Shown here: one piece after another, positions 29,201-38,335 of the stretch
How the letters are laid out: each line of letters opens with the position of its first letter
Numbering within the stretch: position 1 is the stretch's first letter
Assembly: GCA_964035015.1 (NCBI GenBank)
Contig: OZ036017.1
Location: 5,029,496-5,093,495, forward strand
DNA: 64,000 nt
Reading direction: 5' to 3'
Source: Corallium rubrum
Lineage: Eukaryota > Cnidaria > Anthozoa > Scleralcyonacea > Coralliidae
Notes under the pieces: model-generated
Databases searched by the model: none
What the model saw: the letters and a program-made list of their open reading frames with translations, nothing else
Told to the model about the DNA's origin: nothing
Program-made: the position numbers and the translations under genes

Positions 29201-29708
29201 AAAGAGATATGGAAGCAAGGCTAAGCTACTGTTCACGGATACGGACAGTTTAACATATGAGATTGAAACAGAAGACGTTTACAAAGACTTTTGGGCTAAT
29301 AGAGGTATATTTGACAATTCGGACTATCCAGAGAGCTCGAAGTACCACAATAAGTCAAACAAAAAAGTCATTGGAAAGATGAAGGATGAAGCGGCTGGCG
29401 TTCCCATAACCGAATTCGTTGGTCTTAGAAGTAAAATGTATTCGTACTTAAAAGACAACGGAACAGGTGGCAAAACCGCGAAGGGAATCAAAAAAAGTGT
29501 TACGGAGAAACAAATAAGACACGAGAACTACAAAGACACATTATTTGGTAAGAAGCAACTGTTCCAGAAAATGAAAACAATCCAAAGTGTAAAACATGAG
29601 TTGGGTAGTTATGAGATAAATAAAATATCACTCTCATGCTTTGACGACAAAAGATACCTGCTGGGAGATGGGATTAGTTCCTACGCGTATGGACATAAGA
29701 ATATTTAA
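26172..29708 (+). CDS. Protein-primed-type family B DNA polymerase
   Basis: 1178 residues, intact. N-terminal ~300 residues are of unknown fold. A C2H2 finger (FCVYCLQCFSSTEVLDRH, about 307-325) precedes the exonuclease: ExoI YADFEA (about 364), ExoII NLRGYDSHLI (about 519), ExoIII YLKSDVLLLADVFE (about 660). Between ExoI and ExoII sits a Cys/His module (CHICGQK...DHCHVTGRYRGSAHQLCN, about 470-505) resembling endonuclease VII/HNH. Polymerase motifs are A, YLDANNLYGWA (about 758), B, KLMNNSVFGKTMENL (about 922), and C, FTDTDS (about 1020). All catalytic acids are visible. It would copy the element from its ends using a terminal protein. Confidence 0.95.
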   Translation: MDPDVMIHQDDNLDPDMFDYSDDIDPRLYGRLIGYDINQLDRALRGKTKSFSCAVVSQHPLEQVNALTNDVVRLLRRELAEMRGLKFAETLVVTLEKEVSGGTTYKIAHLNSHIKTIINGNEIGQDVDTANEEVVARIARWISEGSGWTVNSVDGHYVNLTVYSPLEDSSYADLPKELKNSRKGLINVKNDDDRCFMWCHLAHKFPVPKDPQRVTKYWDHVDDLDYGGISFLVTQKQYNRVEKQNEIRINVFGYEDGLTFPVYVSEERFTDLMNLLIITNGNNKHYVLIKDFDRFMYNKTKHKRKKHFCVYCLQCFSSTEVLDRHKTVCISVNGKQAVRMPEKGKNVLRYNSFHKQLNVPFVVYADFEAITEKVDRPEVSESDREEKEKKPYMERYQRHIDCGYGYKVVCCYDDRYSKDVQVYRGSGAVNKFIGKMLEKVEYCKGIRKEHFNQDMILTDSDRADFRDARKCHICGQKYGERDVKARDHCHVTGRYRGSAHQLCNRNHRMTDKIPVILHNLRGYDSHLIMGEIGKFGQEINVIPNNMEKYMAFMLGKNLVFLDSFQFMSSSLDRLVGNLPGDAFRYTAEEFGERSDLMRTKGVYPYDYMDSFSRFEEMGLPPKSEFYSVLNDEEISDTDYQHAQKVWTSFGMKTMGDYHDVYLKSDVLLLADVFENFRKTCVQYYKLDPCHYFTSPGLAWDAMLKMTGIELELMTDIDMFQFIEKGLRGGVSYIANRYGKANNPYMKGYSEDEAVKYIMYLDANNLYGWAMSQCLPTGKFRWMSESKLKNLAWELPENDSRTGMLLEVDLEYPDEFHDLHNDYPLAPEKMEIREDMLSEYCFKIKEKFGVSVDGVSKLVTNLMGKERYVVHYRNLQLYVRLGMRVKKVHRVLLFNQSKWLKQYIDFNTVKRTAARNAFEKDFFKLMNNSVFGKTMENLRKRVDVRLVTCEEQLLKLASKPTFVSAKIFNENLVAVHKIKEVLTLNRPAYVGMCILDLSKTLMYNFHYNYVLKRYGSKAKLLFTDTDSLTYEIETEDVYKDFWANRGIFDNSDYPESSKYHNKSNKKVIGKMKDEAAGVPITEFVGLRSKMYSYLKDNGTGGKTAKGIKKSVTEKQIRHENYKDTLFGKKQLFQKMKTIQSVKHELGSYEINKISLSCFDDKRYLLGDGISSYAYGHKNI

Positions 29709-29750
29709 TCAGAACCGACAATTAGTCTACAGTAAACAAGACAGCCTAAA

Positions 29751-30150
29751 AGCTGATTGTAGCCAACAAAAGCCGATTGTACCCAACAAAAGCCGATTGT
29801 AGTCAACAAAAGCCGATTGTAGTCAACGGAAACCGATTGTAGTCAACAGAAACCGATTACAGCTGACAAAAGCCGATTGTAGCCAACAGAAACCGATTGT
29901 AGTCAACAGAAACCGATTACAGCTGACAAAAGCCGATTGTAGCCACCGAAAACCGATTACAGCTGATAAAAGCCGATTGTAGTCAACAGAAGCCGATTGT
30001 AGTCAACAGAAACCGATTACAGCTGACAAAAGCCGATTGTAGTCAACAGAAACCGATTACAGCTGGCAAAAGCCGATTGTGGCTGACAAAAGCCGGTTGT
30101 ATCCAACATAAACCGATTACAACTGACAAAAGCCGACCGTAGCCGGTAAG
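29751..30150. repeat. Twenty tandem 20-bp repeats next to the right TIR
   Basis: Two unit types alternate irregularly: RRCCGATTGTAGTCAACARA and AACCGATTACAGCTGACAAA. Exactly twenty 20-bp units fit 29751-30150; a decayed unit may precede them. The array occurs only at the polymerase end of the element. It contains no frame. Possible roles are a replication or packaging signal, a transcription terminator, or a neutral satellite. Positions 30151-30260 are unique sequence. Confidence 0.9.
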
Positions 30151-30260
30151 GTATATATTCTTACCCACTTATGTTTGTAGATTACTCTCTCTTAGTGTAA
30201 CGATAGGAAAATAATCCAGCCGCTATGATAAACACTATTAAATACTCTCCAGTGAAATAT

Positions 30261-30867
30261 ATACCATGTCTCGGACTGTTATCCGGAGGTATAACTGTGG
30301 GAAAACATGTGTATCAACACAAGACAAAAGTATCTGAACAGAAACCGGAAACCAAACGAAACCAAAACCAAAACCAAAACCAAAACCAAAACCAAAACCA
30401 AAACCAAAACCAAAACCAAAACCAAAACTAAAACCAGAACTTTAATTTATGGGTCAAAAGATGATTGGCCGTCCCCTGTCACCTGCACATACGAAATTTA
30501 CATACGGCCCGCTTGTGATTAACCCCCGACCACTCGTATGAGATCTGTTGTGTTTTATTATATCAAATCCAACAAAAGCGTTCGGAAAGGGAAAAAATCT
30601 CCCGTACCTCCCAAAACCCATTTTCCCGTCTGCTTATACTCTGAAAAGTGAGAAAACAACCCACCCTTTCAAACATCCTTTCCCGATGAATTCCAGCATT
30701 ATTTTTTTTTGGTTAAGGTCTCTTTTCCTCCCGTTTGCTTATACTTCAAAAAATTTAAAAAAACAGCTTACCGTTTCAAACAACCCTCTTCGCCGAATTC
30801 TAACATTTTGGAGCTGTTTTTGGCAAAAAAAAAAAGGTGCGCCGGTAGCCTCATATTCTATACTACT
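30261..30867. repeat. Polinton right terminal inverted repeat
   Basis: Reverse complement of 9793-10365, about 34 bp longer because of an expanded CCAAAA run at about 30358-30430. It contains a headless copy of the tail of the 10229-10852 gene; the frame starting at 30225 is therefore not an independent gene. Confidence 0.92.
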
Positions 30868-31540
30868 AATAGCCTATTTTAATTCTATTGAAATAAATCA
30901 CAAGTTCAAAACGTCAATAAAATATACTATTTTAAAGCTATTTCCATTTCTTAATCTGTAAAATAGAATAAATAGACTATTTAATTCCTATTTTAAACTT
31001 GAAGGGAAAAGCACATTTTTAAAATACAGATAAAATAGACTATTTGAAAGCCGTTTAAGCACCCAATTGAATAAAATCTAATAAAAATAGCCTGTTTTAC
31101 TCCTATTAAGATAAATCATGGCCAAAATACTGATAAAATATACCATTTTAAACCATTACTTTTCTTAATCTGCAAAATAGAATAAAATAGTGTTTAATAA
31201 AAATTGGCTGTTTTAATTCTATTTTGCAATTTTGATATATTTACAGTAATGTAATGTAGTAATATTAGGGGGAAAACTATGTATTGCAAAATACAGTCAA
31301 ATCTCGTGACAGACACTTCTCTTAATAAGTTGACAACGTTACTAAGTGAAGTACCATCCATTATGAAATACTATACAGTTATACCCTATAACCCAGGCAA
31401 GGTCTGAAAGGTGTCTTCCTAATAGGATTTTGACTGTATTAAAGTTAATTAAAGTGAAGTAAAATTTTAAAATCTGTGTTACTAAAATGCACTATATTAA
31501 ACCTACAAGACATACTCAGCTTCACAAAGTATATAGAATA
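30868..31540. repeat. AT-rich right flank and MITE remnant
   Basis: Begins with the right target duplication AATAGC (30868-30873) and continues the AAAATAG/TATTTTA repeat seen left of the element. Positions 31296-31440 resemble the CTCTTAAGCGGACACC palindrome family of 1434-1612 in diverged form. No gene. Confidence 0.6.
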
Positions 31541-31589
31541 TTCACTAATTACCTAATAATTACTGTACAAAATTGACCTAGAAATGGCA

Positions 31590-32165
31590 GAAATATTACA
31601 TTATTACTCAGCCAGTCCCTTTCAAACATATGTACTAAATGGCAAACGTATGTTCCAGATGAAACTTCAAATACCAGACACTTCTTCTCAATAGCACTTA
31701 GGGAAATAGCAACGACCTCTGTTGTTGGTTTCACCTTTATAATGTGCTGGACCAAAATCTGGCGTTGTAGGGTGGGTAGCTGGTTCTTATCCACATCAAG
31801 GATTTGCGCCAATGCAAAGTGATGGGAATTAAGAAGGTACTGGCAGCATTTTGAATTACATGATGCTTGATGACACTCTTGAAGTAGCTTTGCATAACTA
31901 AGAATATAGCCATACCTTGGTCCATTTGTTAAAAAAACAATGGTGTAATTGTTCCTAGCAGTAACAAGTTGGTAGCTTTGGCTATGATAAACAACATCAT
32001 TTATTTGACGCCTTCTGAATTTTCAAAATTTACCCCAATTTCCATGAGCTTTCTTCATTGCAATCAATTCTGATTGCTGGGAAGCACTTGAGTTATTCCA
32101 AACATGGTCAAATGCACCAAGTCCGAATATACCAGAGCTTATTTCCTCTGTTTTCGATCTGTAAA
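31590..32165 (-). CDS. Candidate exon(s) of unknown gene
   Basis: The minus strand is open from about 31990 to 31590 (containing VFLTNGPRYGYILSYAKLLQ and HHFALAQILDVDKNQLP). It is also open from 32158 to about 32035 (FGLGAFDHVWNNSS) after an acceptor-like GTTTACAG. I do not recognise the product. Both pieces lie in the intron of the P-like transposase gene and share its direction, so they may be extra exons of it or exons of a later insertion. Confidence 0.3.
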
Positions 32166-32279
32166 CAATAAGTACTAAAATGTTAATATTTGAAATTTTC
32201 TAATGTTCATTAAATGTTCAGGATATGTAATATTATCTACGAATTGCTAGTAATAATTTTCCATTAATTTTACCTACTA

Positions 32280-32325
32280 GTACTGTACATGTACAGTACA
32301 GTACAGTACAGTACAGTACAGTAAT
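32280..32325. repeat. GTACA microsatellite
   Basis: About seven copies of the pentamer ACAGT/GTACA. Confidence 0.85.
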
Positions 32326-32404
32326 TTGTAAAACTTAAAACTATTTAATAGGATTTATTAAGGTACAGGGCATTTGAAAATTGTAATGCTGTACAAAATA
32401 TGTT

Positions 32405-32560
32405 ACCTTTTACCATTGTTCCACATGCAGCGAGTGGATTTACTACCTGTGCCAGAACTGGAGGCAATTTCGTGAAGTTTTCACCAAGTGTGGAGCATCA
32501 GAGAAGAAGTAAATGAACTTCCAGGATGCAAAAATGTTGGGTGTTGCATAAATGACACCA
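32405..32560 (-). pseudogene. P-like transposase exon, GTP-binding insertion region
   Basis: The minus strand reads VIYATPNIFASWKFIYFFSD, then APHLVKTSRNC and, after a small shift, TRCMWNNGKR before a GTAAC donor. The block FFSDxPHLxKTxRN is typical of the insertion domain in P-like transposases. It lies in the right order between the catalytic exon (33222-34760) and the C-terminal exon at 9490-8881. Confidence 0.7.
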
Positions 32561-32609
32561 TTAACAAATAACAGAAACAAAAAAAAAGCTGCTAAATAAA
32601 GTTTTTATT

Positions 32610-32963
32610 GGGGGCTGTTTATATGGAAGTGAGGTACTCAGATAGCCGACTTGTAACAACGCAAATTATTCAGCAATAGCCAAGCATTTCGCCTAATTTC
32701 CTTTTTTTCAAGTTTCTGCCACTTATCTATCAACTGTAGCAGAAAAAACCCCAAATGCATCTCATGTTTATGAAAAATTGGTAACCCGCTCAGCCGAGAT
32801 CCCAGCTCTCATTGCCAAGATCTCAGCAAGGTGACTTACTCGCCTGCCCCATATAAGCACTCAGCCGGGAAAACAAAAACTTTCTTATACTGAACAAGGC
32901 AGGATCTCGGCTTTGCGGAGTAACTCGGATAGCCGGGTAACTCGACTCCATATAAATAGCCCC
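32610..32963. mobile_element. MITE with GGGGCT ends
   Basis: Terminal inverted repeats read GGGGCTGTTTATATGGA at the left and TCCATATAAATAGCCCC at the right. Subterminal CAGATAGCCG pairs with CGGATAGCCG. The interior has CTCAGCCGAGATC/GATCTCGG palindromes. The length is about 354 bp, with no coding content. Confidence 0.8.
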
Positions 32964-33221
32964 TTAGCACCATTCAACTGCATATGAAACATAAAAACAC
33001 ATTGGTGAGTTCAATACCCCAATGTTGTATTCTTCCATTATTTTATATCTAACTAGCCAAACAGAAAAACAAAAAAGGTAAATATACAATGTGGAAAAAG
33101 GAATTAAAATATATTTTCAACACAATGAATTTTTGTATTACCATGAAAATATTAATAGGACATTTGTGCAATTTAAGGTATTAAATTTTTACTAATACTA
33201 GTACTACTCACATACCTGTTT

Positions 33222-34760
33222 GATGTCAGTCATAGAGGAATGTAACTCGTACATATATTGGTTCAAGGGAGCACGTTAGAATGTGATAGTTCTTGTATAA
33301 AATAAACTAAACTTTACTTACCTAAGTTGTTGACGTTTTGTGCGAGTCGCCGAGTTCGATAAAACCGCTGACGATATGAGCCCCCGACGAGCGAGCCGAA
33401 TACTCTCCAAAGATACGCGAGGGCGGAGCGGGAAGGGAAAAGAGAAGGGGAGTGCAACTACCGAACACGTGATGGCTTTCAGCCAATAAAATGGTTCGTT
33501 TAGAAATAGCTTTTCTCCGTATGCTCGTAGCAACCTTTCTCGTAGCAGTAGATACTAGATCGAGCCAAATACACTAAAATTATCATATTCTACGACTTGT
33601 TAAGTAACTACTAACTACCCTATTAAAGTTCTTGTAAGAATTTTATTAAAAATAATGAATAGTTTTAACACAAAAGGATCAGTACTCGTACTGATCGATC
33701 GTTCCACAAACTCGTCTCCTCTTCTTCTCGCACGAACTCACGAAGGAAATAAAATATGAAACAAAAACTTCCCAAAAGTTGCACGATTCAGTTGGCTGAC
33801 CTTGCAATCTAACTCCGTTTGTATATGTTGTGGGCTTCTTCGGTATTGAGATCATATCCTGGAGTGTCGACAAACAAACCCGCGATGGCGCGATTCTGAC
33901 AATAAAAATTCAAAATGACTTATAACTTATTCATGAAAGCCAACGGTTTTCTCATCAGACATCAGAGTCCAAATTGATAAATCATTCAACGAAGACAACT
34001 TACGTCCTGCTGTGAATATCACGGAGATCTGTTGTCTCGGCCGGTTTCGCGTATATAATTGTTCTGAATAGCAACACTCTGTATGCATAGCAACACTCTA
34101 TGTGCATAGCAACGTGCTACGAGCATTGTCGAAAGAATCTCGGTAGTTGCACTCCCCTTCTCTTTTCCCTTCCCGCTCCGCCCTCGCGTATCTTCGGAGA
34201 GTATTCGGCTCGCTCGTCGGGGGCTCATATCGTCAGCGGTTTTATCGAACTCGGCGACTCGCACAAAACGTCAACAACTTAGGTAAGTAAAGTTTAGTTT
34301 ATTTTATACAAGAACTATCACATTCTAACGTGCTCCCTTGTATCGGTTAGGAGAAGCTCCATCGCTCACAACTGCACAAACCCATAAACTGCAAACCATC
34401 TCTAGGATTGACACTGCTTTCCAAAACAATGGCATCATTTGGTAAGATGTGACATCCCTGGTGAGGAAGTAACCTAGGGTATACTTTACATCGGTGGCTG
34501 CGCCTCGGACAAAGACAAAGCACACAAGGGCATGGGTGGCAAGCTCTGGAACAGAAGCCTAACTCTTCCTCTCCGAGGTCTACAAATCCAATAAGTTCAT
34601 TGGAGTGTTTGTTAAGACAAGCTTGGATTGACTTTTTCATTTTGTCAAATGAAAGCACAACATATCTTTGGATACCGTGATACTTGCTGGTTTGTTCCAC
34701 CACCAGAGTTGGGATCTGTTGCATAGGGATGGTGGAGTTCATCATTAGGCAGACCATCAT
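33222..34760 (-). pseudogene. P-like transposase catalytic exon, split by an insertion
   Basis: On the minus strand, 34760-34341 encodes YHGIQRYVVLSFDKMKKSIQ, KHSNELIGFVDLGEE and, after a frameshift near 34540, FVRGAATDVKYTLGYFLTRD and VVSDGASPNR. These are the RNase H-like blocks of P/THAP9-type transposases. The exon is interrupted at 34340 by a transposon and resumes at 33263 to a GTATGTG donor at 33221. Frameshift and insertion make it non-functional. Confidence 0.75.
33264..34340. mobile_element. 1.08-kb transposon with ~200-bp TIRs and 8-bp target duplication
   Basis: The ends read CAAGGGAGCACGTTAGAATG and its complement, and the inverted arms are 33264-33463 and 34140-34340 with few mismatches. 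Flanks are TATTGGTT and TATCGGTT, an 8-bp duplication with one mismatch, which points to the hAT or P superfamily. No transposase is encoded. Both arms contain an outward CTTAGGTAAGTAAAG, which looks like a splice donor. Confidence 0.85.
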
Positions 34761-34979
34761 ATATTTCTAATTCTTGTACAGCAGACATAATGGTAGAGAT
34801 GGTATGAAATTTTACAGAATGCTTGTGAGTTTGGTAAAAGTGTGGGTATCAGGAAGAAACCAGTTGTAGACTGCGACGGAGAAATTCAGACCGGTGGAAA
34901 CAGTCAGTGACAATTTTGGGAGAACATGGGTTGGGTGGGTAAATTGCAGTGTCCTCGTTTACTGACTTCGATCATCCAG

Positions 34980-35190
34980 TCATACTTTAAGGAAGAATTT
35001 TCTTCTTAAAATCGTCAAAATCTTTGTATTTCAAGGAAATATCGCTCAGTGGTTGTCGTATTGGCTCTCGTCTCGGAGTAATAGGTGTTGAAGGTAGGCT
35101 TTTGACAGGCAAGTTCAAACGTAGGTACTGCGCCAGGGGCAAACATTTTACGAGTGGCAACTGAAAGCAAAACAGTATCAAAATGAGCTG
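34980..35190 (-). pseudogene. Possible THAP-domain exon end of the P-like gene
   Basis: After an acceptor-like TTGCTTTCAG, the minus strand reads TRKMFAPGAVPTFELACQKP in one frame, resembling the end of a THAP domain (AVPT box). Frames then drift. Position and direction fit the P-like transposase gene. Confidence 0.4.
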
Positions 35191-35414
35191 TGAGTTAATA
35201 CTTGTGTATTACAATTGACCTGCATAGTCATAGTCTCAATCAAAGAAGAAAGTTTGTAATGAATACAAGTGCAATGATGTGCGACTGTGGTGCGACACAC
35301 ACAATGACATTATTGTAAACAGTGGGCAAATTAAGCAAATTACTGAGATTGTTTAATGAGAGATTTTACGCTATTTGGACGTATAAACTAAAAAATCTCC
35401 GATTGATACTTACA

Positions 35415-35505
35415 AGTTTCGATAAAATCTTCTTCAAAATGTTTCTCGCAGACATTCTTTATTTTTACACAAGAAGAAACAAATAGGTTTTCCATTTTAA
35501 TAAGA
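35415..35505 (-). pseudogene. Possible THAP-domain exon
   Basis: The minus strand reads NVCEKHFEEDFIET before a CTTGTAAGT donor, resembling the conserved C-x3-HF segment of THAP DNA-binding domains. A further open exon-like stretch with acceptor and donor signals lies at 35869-35963 but has no recognisable motif. Confidence 0.4.
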
Positions 35506-36184
35506 GCAAGTTATTTGTTGAATCCGCCACATTAGCTTTTCTTGTTATATACAGTGTTCATGCTTCAAACGACGAAGAAGGCAAAAACGCTTCGCTTCTT
35601 ACTCTTAAAATCCATGGCAAATCAAAGAAAAATACTACAATTGTATACCAGAAGCATTTATCCGTGAGATAATGCAAACGACAGTCGGAGAATTGCAGAC
35701 CTAAATGACTTACGTGAAAACCGACCTTTTGCGGTCGAAAACGTATACCTGAAACTGCAAGCGTGTAACCTCAAACGTCGGGCACTGCGGTTAAACGTCA
35801 GCGGTAAAACGAACACAGCTATTTCGGTCTAAATTGTCCATGCCAAATAAAGTTAGATAACCTTACCACTCTGCAATGTAATTCAGGTAAAAACAGGTTT
35901 CTCTTTCAGCGTCCATACCATAAAAAACATCATCAAATTTGGCGTATGTCGTAGGAGCCGTTTTCTGGAAAATATAGGGCAAAAACAAACGTCAGAAAGA
36001 GCCGAAAAGACTTGTCAGGAAACTAAAAGTCACGTGGGGTACTTTGAGCCCTTTTATTGGTTTCACGGCATTTTACTCAGTTTGCGAAATGGTTGAAACC
36101 AAATCTTCTTAATTAAAAATATTATAGCCCCGACAATAATTTTGAAAAAGCCCATATATCAAACACAAATGAAGATAAAATATG

Positions 36185-36370
36185 AAAACTGCAAGGTCTT
36201 TATTAAGGTTTGTATGATAAATTCGGTAAAGCGCTCTCAATTTGCCAGAATTTGTGCCATAAAAATAAAATATAGTTAGAAAGCTATTAATTTGTAGAAT
36301 ACAATGTTGTTTATAATTTTGCGATAAACACAAGCCAATAAGAGTTGTGAAGTTTTTAAGTAAAACCAGA
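36185..36370. repeat. Dispersed repeat B, copy 1
   Basis: Reverse complement of 40735-40920, sharing ACAATGTTGTTTATAATTTT-type sequence, AAAGCGCTCTCAATTTG and the adjoining AGAGGGCT/GCCCTCT. The upstream 35510-36180 contains only the weak exon candidate noted above. Confidence 0.7.
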
Positions 36371-36384
36371 GGGCTGCACCATAG

Positions 36385-36862
36385 ATAAGGGAAGGGGAAC
36401 GGGACAGGAAACTTAAAACGATGTTACGAAACCGGAAACGATGCTTGCACAACTTGCTATGTTAATTATATACTTATAAGCGGCTAATGAAGCTATAGAT
36501 CGTTTTCATCTGACGTCAGGGCGGCCATATTGGTGTAACAAAACAATGAAATGGCGGCCATATTGGTGTACCATATTTATCCTATGGGAATTTAGCTCTA
36601 TAGGCTTCTTTAAATATTTCGTATTGTCTCACCACCCCCAATGGGCCATCTATCACGTGAGTGAAAACGATCTATTGCTGAAATTAAACAAGTGTAATAT
36701 CACTTAAGTTCAGCAGTGTCTGATTTTAGCCATGTGGGACAACCCGTTAGGTGATTAGTCGATTATAAGTGTATAATTACCATAGCAAGTTGTGCAAACA
36801 TCGTTTCCAGTTTCGTAACATCGTTTTAAGTTTCCTATCCAGTTCCCCTTCCATTATCTATG
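36385..36862. mobile_element. Palindromic element interrupted by a TAGATCG MITE
   Basis: Outer arms about 36385-36485 and 36750-36862 are inverted copies (AACGATGTTACGAAAC / GTTTCGTAACATCGTTTT). A TAGATCG-family MITE occupies 36496-36674, inserted in the left half. It is the reverse orientation of the copy at 7342-7507. Confidence 0.8.
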
Positions 36863-37152
36863 GATTCACTTGGGACGACTCAAGTACAAAGCGTTTTTTG
36901 TTCAAAAAATCTTTTTGCAGTTCGATCTGGAGATAAATTTCCAGCAAAACGGTTTTCAACATCCTCGTTCCCAGGACCTTTTTGAAATTGTATGGCATCG
37001 GCTGGTCATAGCACCCAGAGATACTGCTCGGGGATAAATTGCTAATTTATTACACGCCCGGAGTCCGGTGAGGGTACTAATCTCGACACGCGTGGAGTCC
37101 ATTTTACACGCGTGTAGAAAAAGCGAGGGAGACGAAATCTGTGAAATAGTTT

Positions 37153-37260
<108 letters not shown>

Positions 37261-37317
37261 ATATGTTCTTACAAGCAAAGCTATGATAAACTTCAAATAT
37301 ACGACAAATTTTTTAAT

Positions 37318-37359
37318 TGTAGACATGTTTCGGCCAAACATATGCCATCTTCAGTACAG
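37318..37359 (-). ncRNA. Hammerhead-like motif, mirrored copy
   Basis: Inverted partner of the motif at 37439-37479, with the same core and a slightly different stem II loop. Confidence 0.4.
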
Positions 37360-37438
37360 ATAAAATAACTAATTTACAAATGGATACGAGTGTCTTTATA
37401 TATACACTCGTATCCATTTGTAAATTAGTTATTTTATC

Positions 37439-37479
37439 TGTACTGAAGATGGCATAAGTTTTGCCGAAACATGTCTACA
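37439..37479 (+). ncRNA. Hammerhead-like motif
   Basis: TGTA, CTGAAGA, extra T, GGCA-loop-TGCC, GAAA, CATG, TC, TACA. Stem I is TGTA/TACA and stem II GGCA/TGCC; the self-complementary CATG could act as stem III between two molecules. Confidence 0.45.
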
Positions 37480-37628
37480 ATTAAAAAATTTGTCGTATAT
37501 TTGAAGTTTATCATATATATATATATATACACTATAGACGATGTAGTAAAAACCGTTGGCAGAGTGCTCAATGGAAATCCAGAGCATGTTATAGAAAAAG
37601 TTCAAAGACTCAACAGTTGTGATTGGAC

Positions 37629-37688
37629 ATTTTATTACTAGTTAGTTTCGTGCCACACGCGTATGCTGTGGTACTCTTCAGATAAAAT
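37629..37688 (-). ncRNA. Hammerhead-like ribozyme, left arm
   Basis: Same structure as 39098-39157 with one loop base different (CAGCATACGC instead of CACCATACGC). Confidence 0.6.
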
Positions 37689-38176
37689 GGTCTAATGACT
37701 AAGATGTAATTACACAGAGAATTATATAAGAATCTAGATGAGGAAGCTTGTTAAAGTTCTTAACGTTCATTTGTTAGTTTGAATTTTCAAAATTTTCAAA
37801 ATTTAACCGTTTTTATGCATGTAATGTTATACTATAAACATGAATAATCCACTTGAACTAATAGATAAGTGGTTGTCAAAAAAAAATAAAAATGAACAAG
37901 AGCAGGTGCCGGAAGGCTTATAATAAGTATTAAGTATAAGGAGCCGTATTAAATATATAAATTTATTAGCATGTCTGCATGATGACACGAGTTCGTTACG
38001 TTTGTTCAGGGTGGCCAGAGAAGGTTTACAAATAATGAAGTACTTCTCCCAAAGACATAGGCTGCATCTATTTGAAGTGTTGCTGTAAGGTCTAGCTTGT
38101 TTATTAAGAATTTTCCATTTAATGTTAAAGTATACATTCTTATCTTGTCTGGGAGCTTAAAGATAAGAATGTTGTT

Positions 38177-38207
<31 letters not shown>

Positions 38208-38335
38208 GACAACCACTTATTTATTAGTTCAAGTGGATTATGCATGTTTATAGTATAACATTACATGCATAAAAACGGTTAAATTTTGAAAATATTGAAA
38301 ATTCAAACTAACAAATGAACGTTAAGTATAGGTAA

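Larger units (their letters stand above)
9793..30867. mobile_element. Polinton/Maverick element with both ends and target duplication
   Basis: The element starts AGTAGTATAG and ends CTATACTACT, has inverted repeats of about 573 bp (left) and 607 bp (right), and is flanked by AATAGC at 9787-9792 and 30868-30873. Six-base duplications, a chromodomain integrase, protein-primed-type polymerase B, a packaging ATPase and capsid-like proteins are the defining set of the Polinton/Maverick class. Without the nested Penelope-like insertion it would be about 16.7 kb, within the usual range. No adenovirus-type cysteine protease was recognised. The gene order is convergent toward the ends, with genes diverging from about 20.08 kb. 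Confidence 0.95.
37265..37510. repeat. Palindrome with hammerhead-like fold in each arm
   Basis: Arms about 37275-37388 and 37396-37505 are inverted copies around a short TA-rich loop, containing GATAAACTTCAAATATACGA. They carry the CTGAAGATGGCA...TGCCGAAAC pattern common in terminal repeats of Penelope-like elements. No ORF. Confidence 0.75.

Noticed and set aside
29751-30150. CRISPR array
   Set aside because: The 20-bp units are directly adjacent with no spacers and lie in a eukaryotic transposon; it is a simple tandem array.
30225-30431. Frame in the right TIR with the Asn/Gln-rich tail
   Set aside because: Headless copy of the tail of the 10229-10852 gene created by the TIR duplication.
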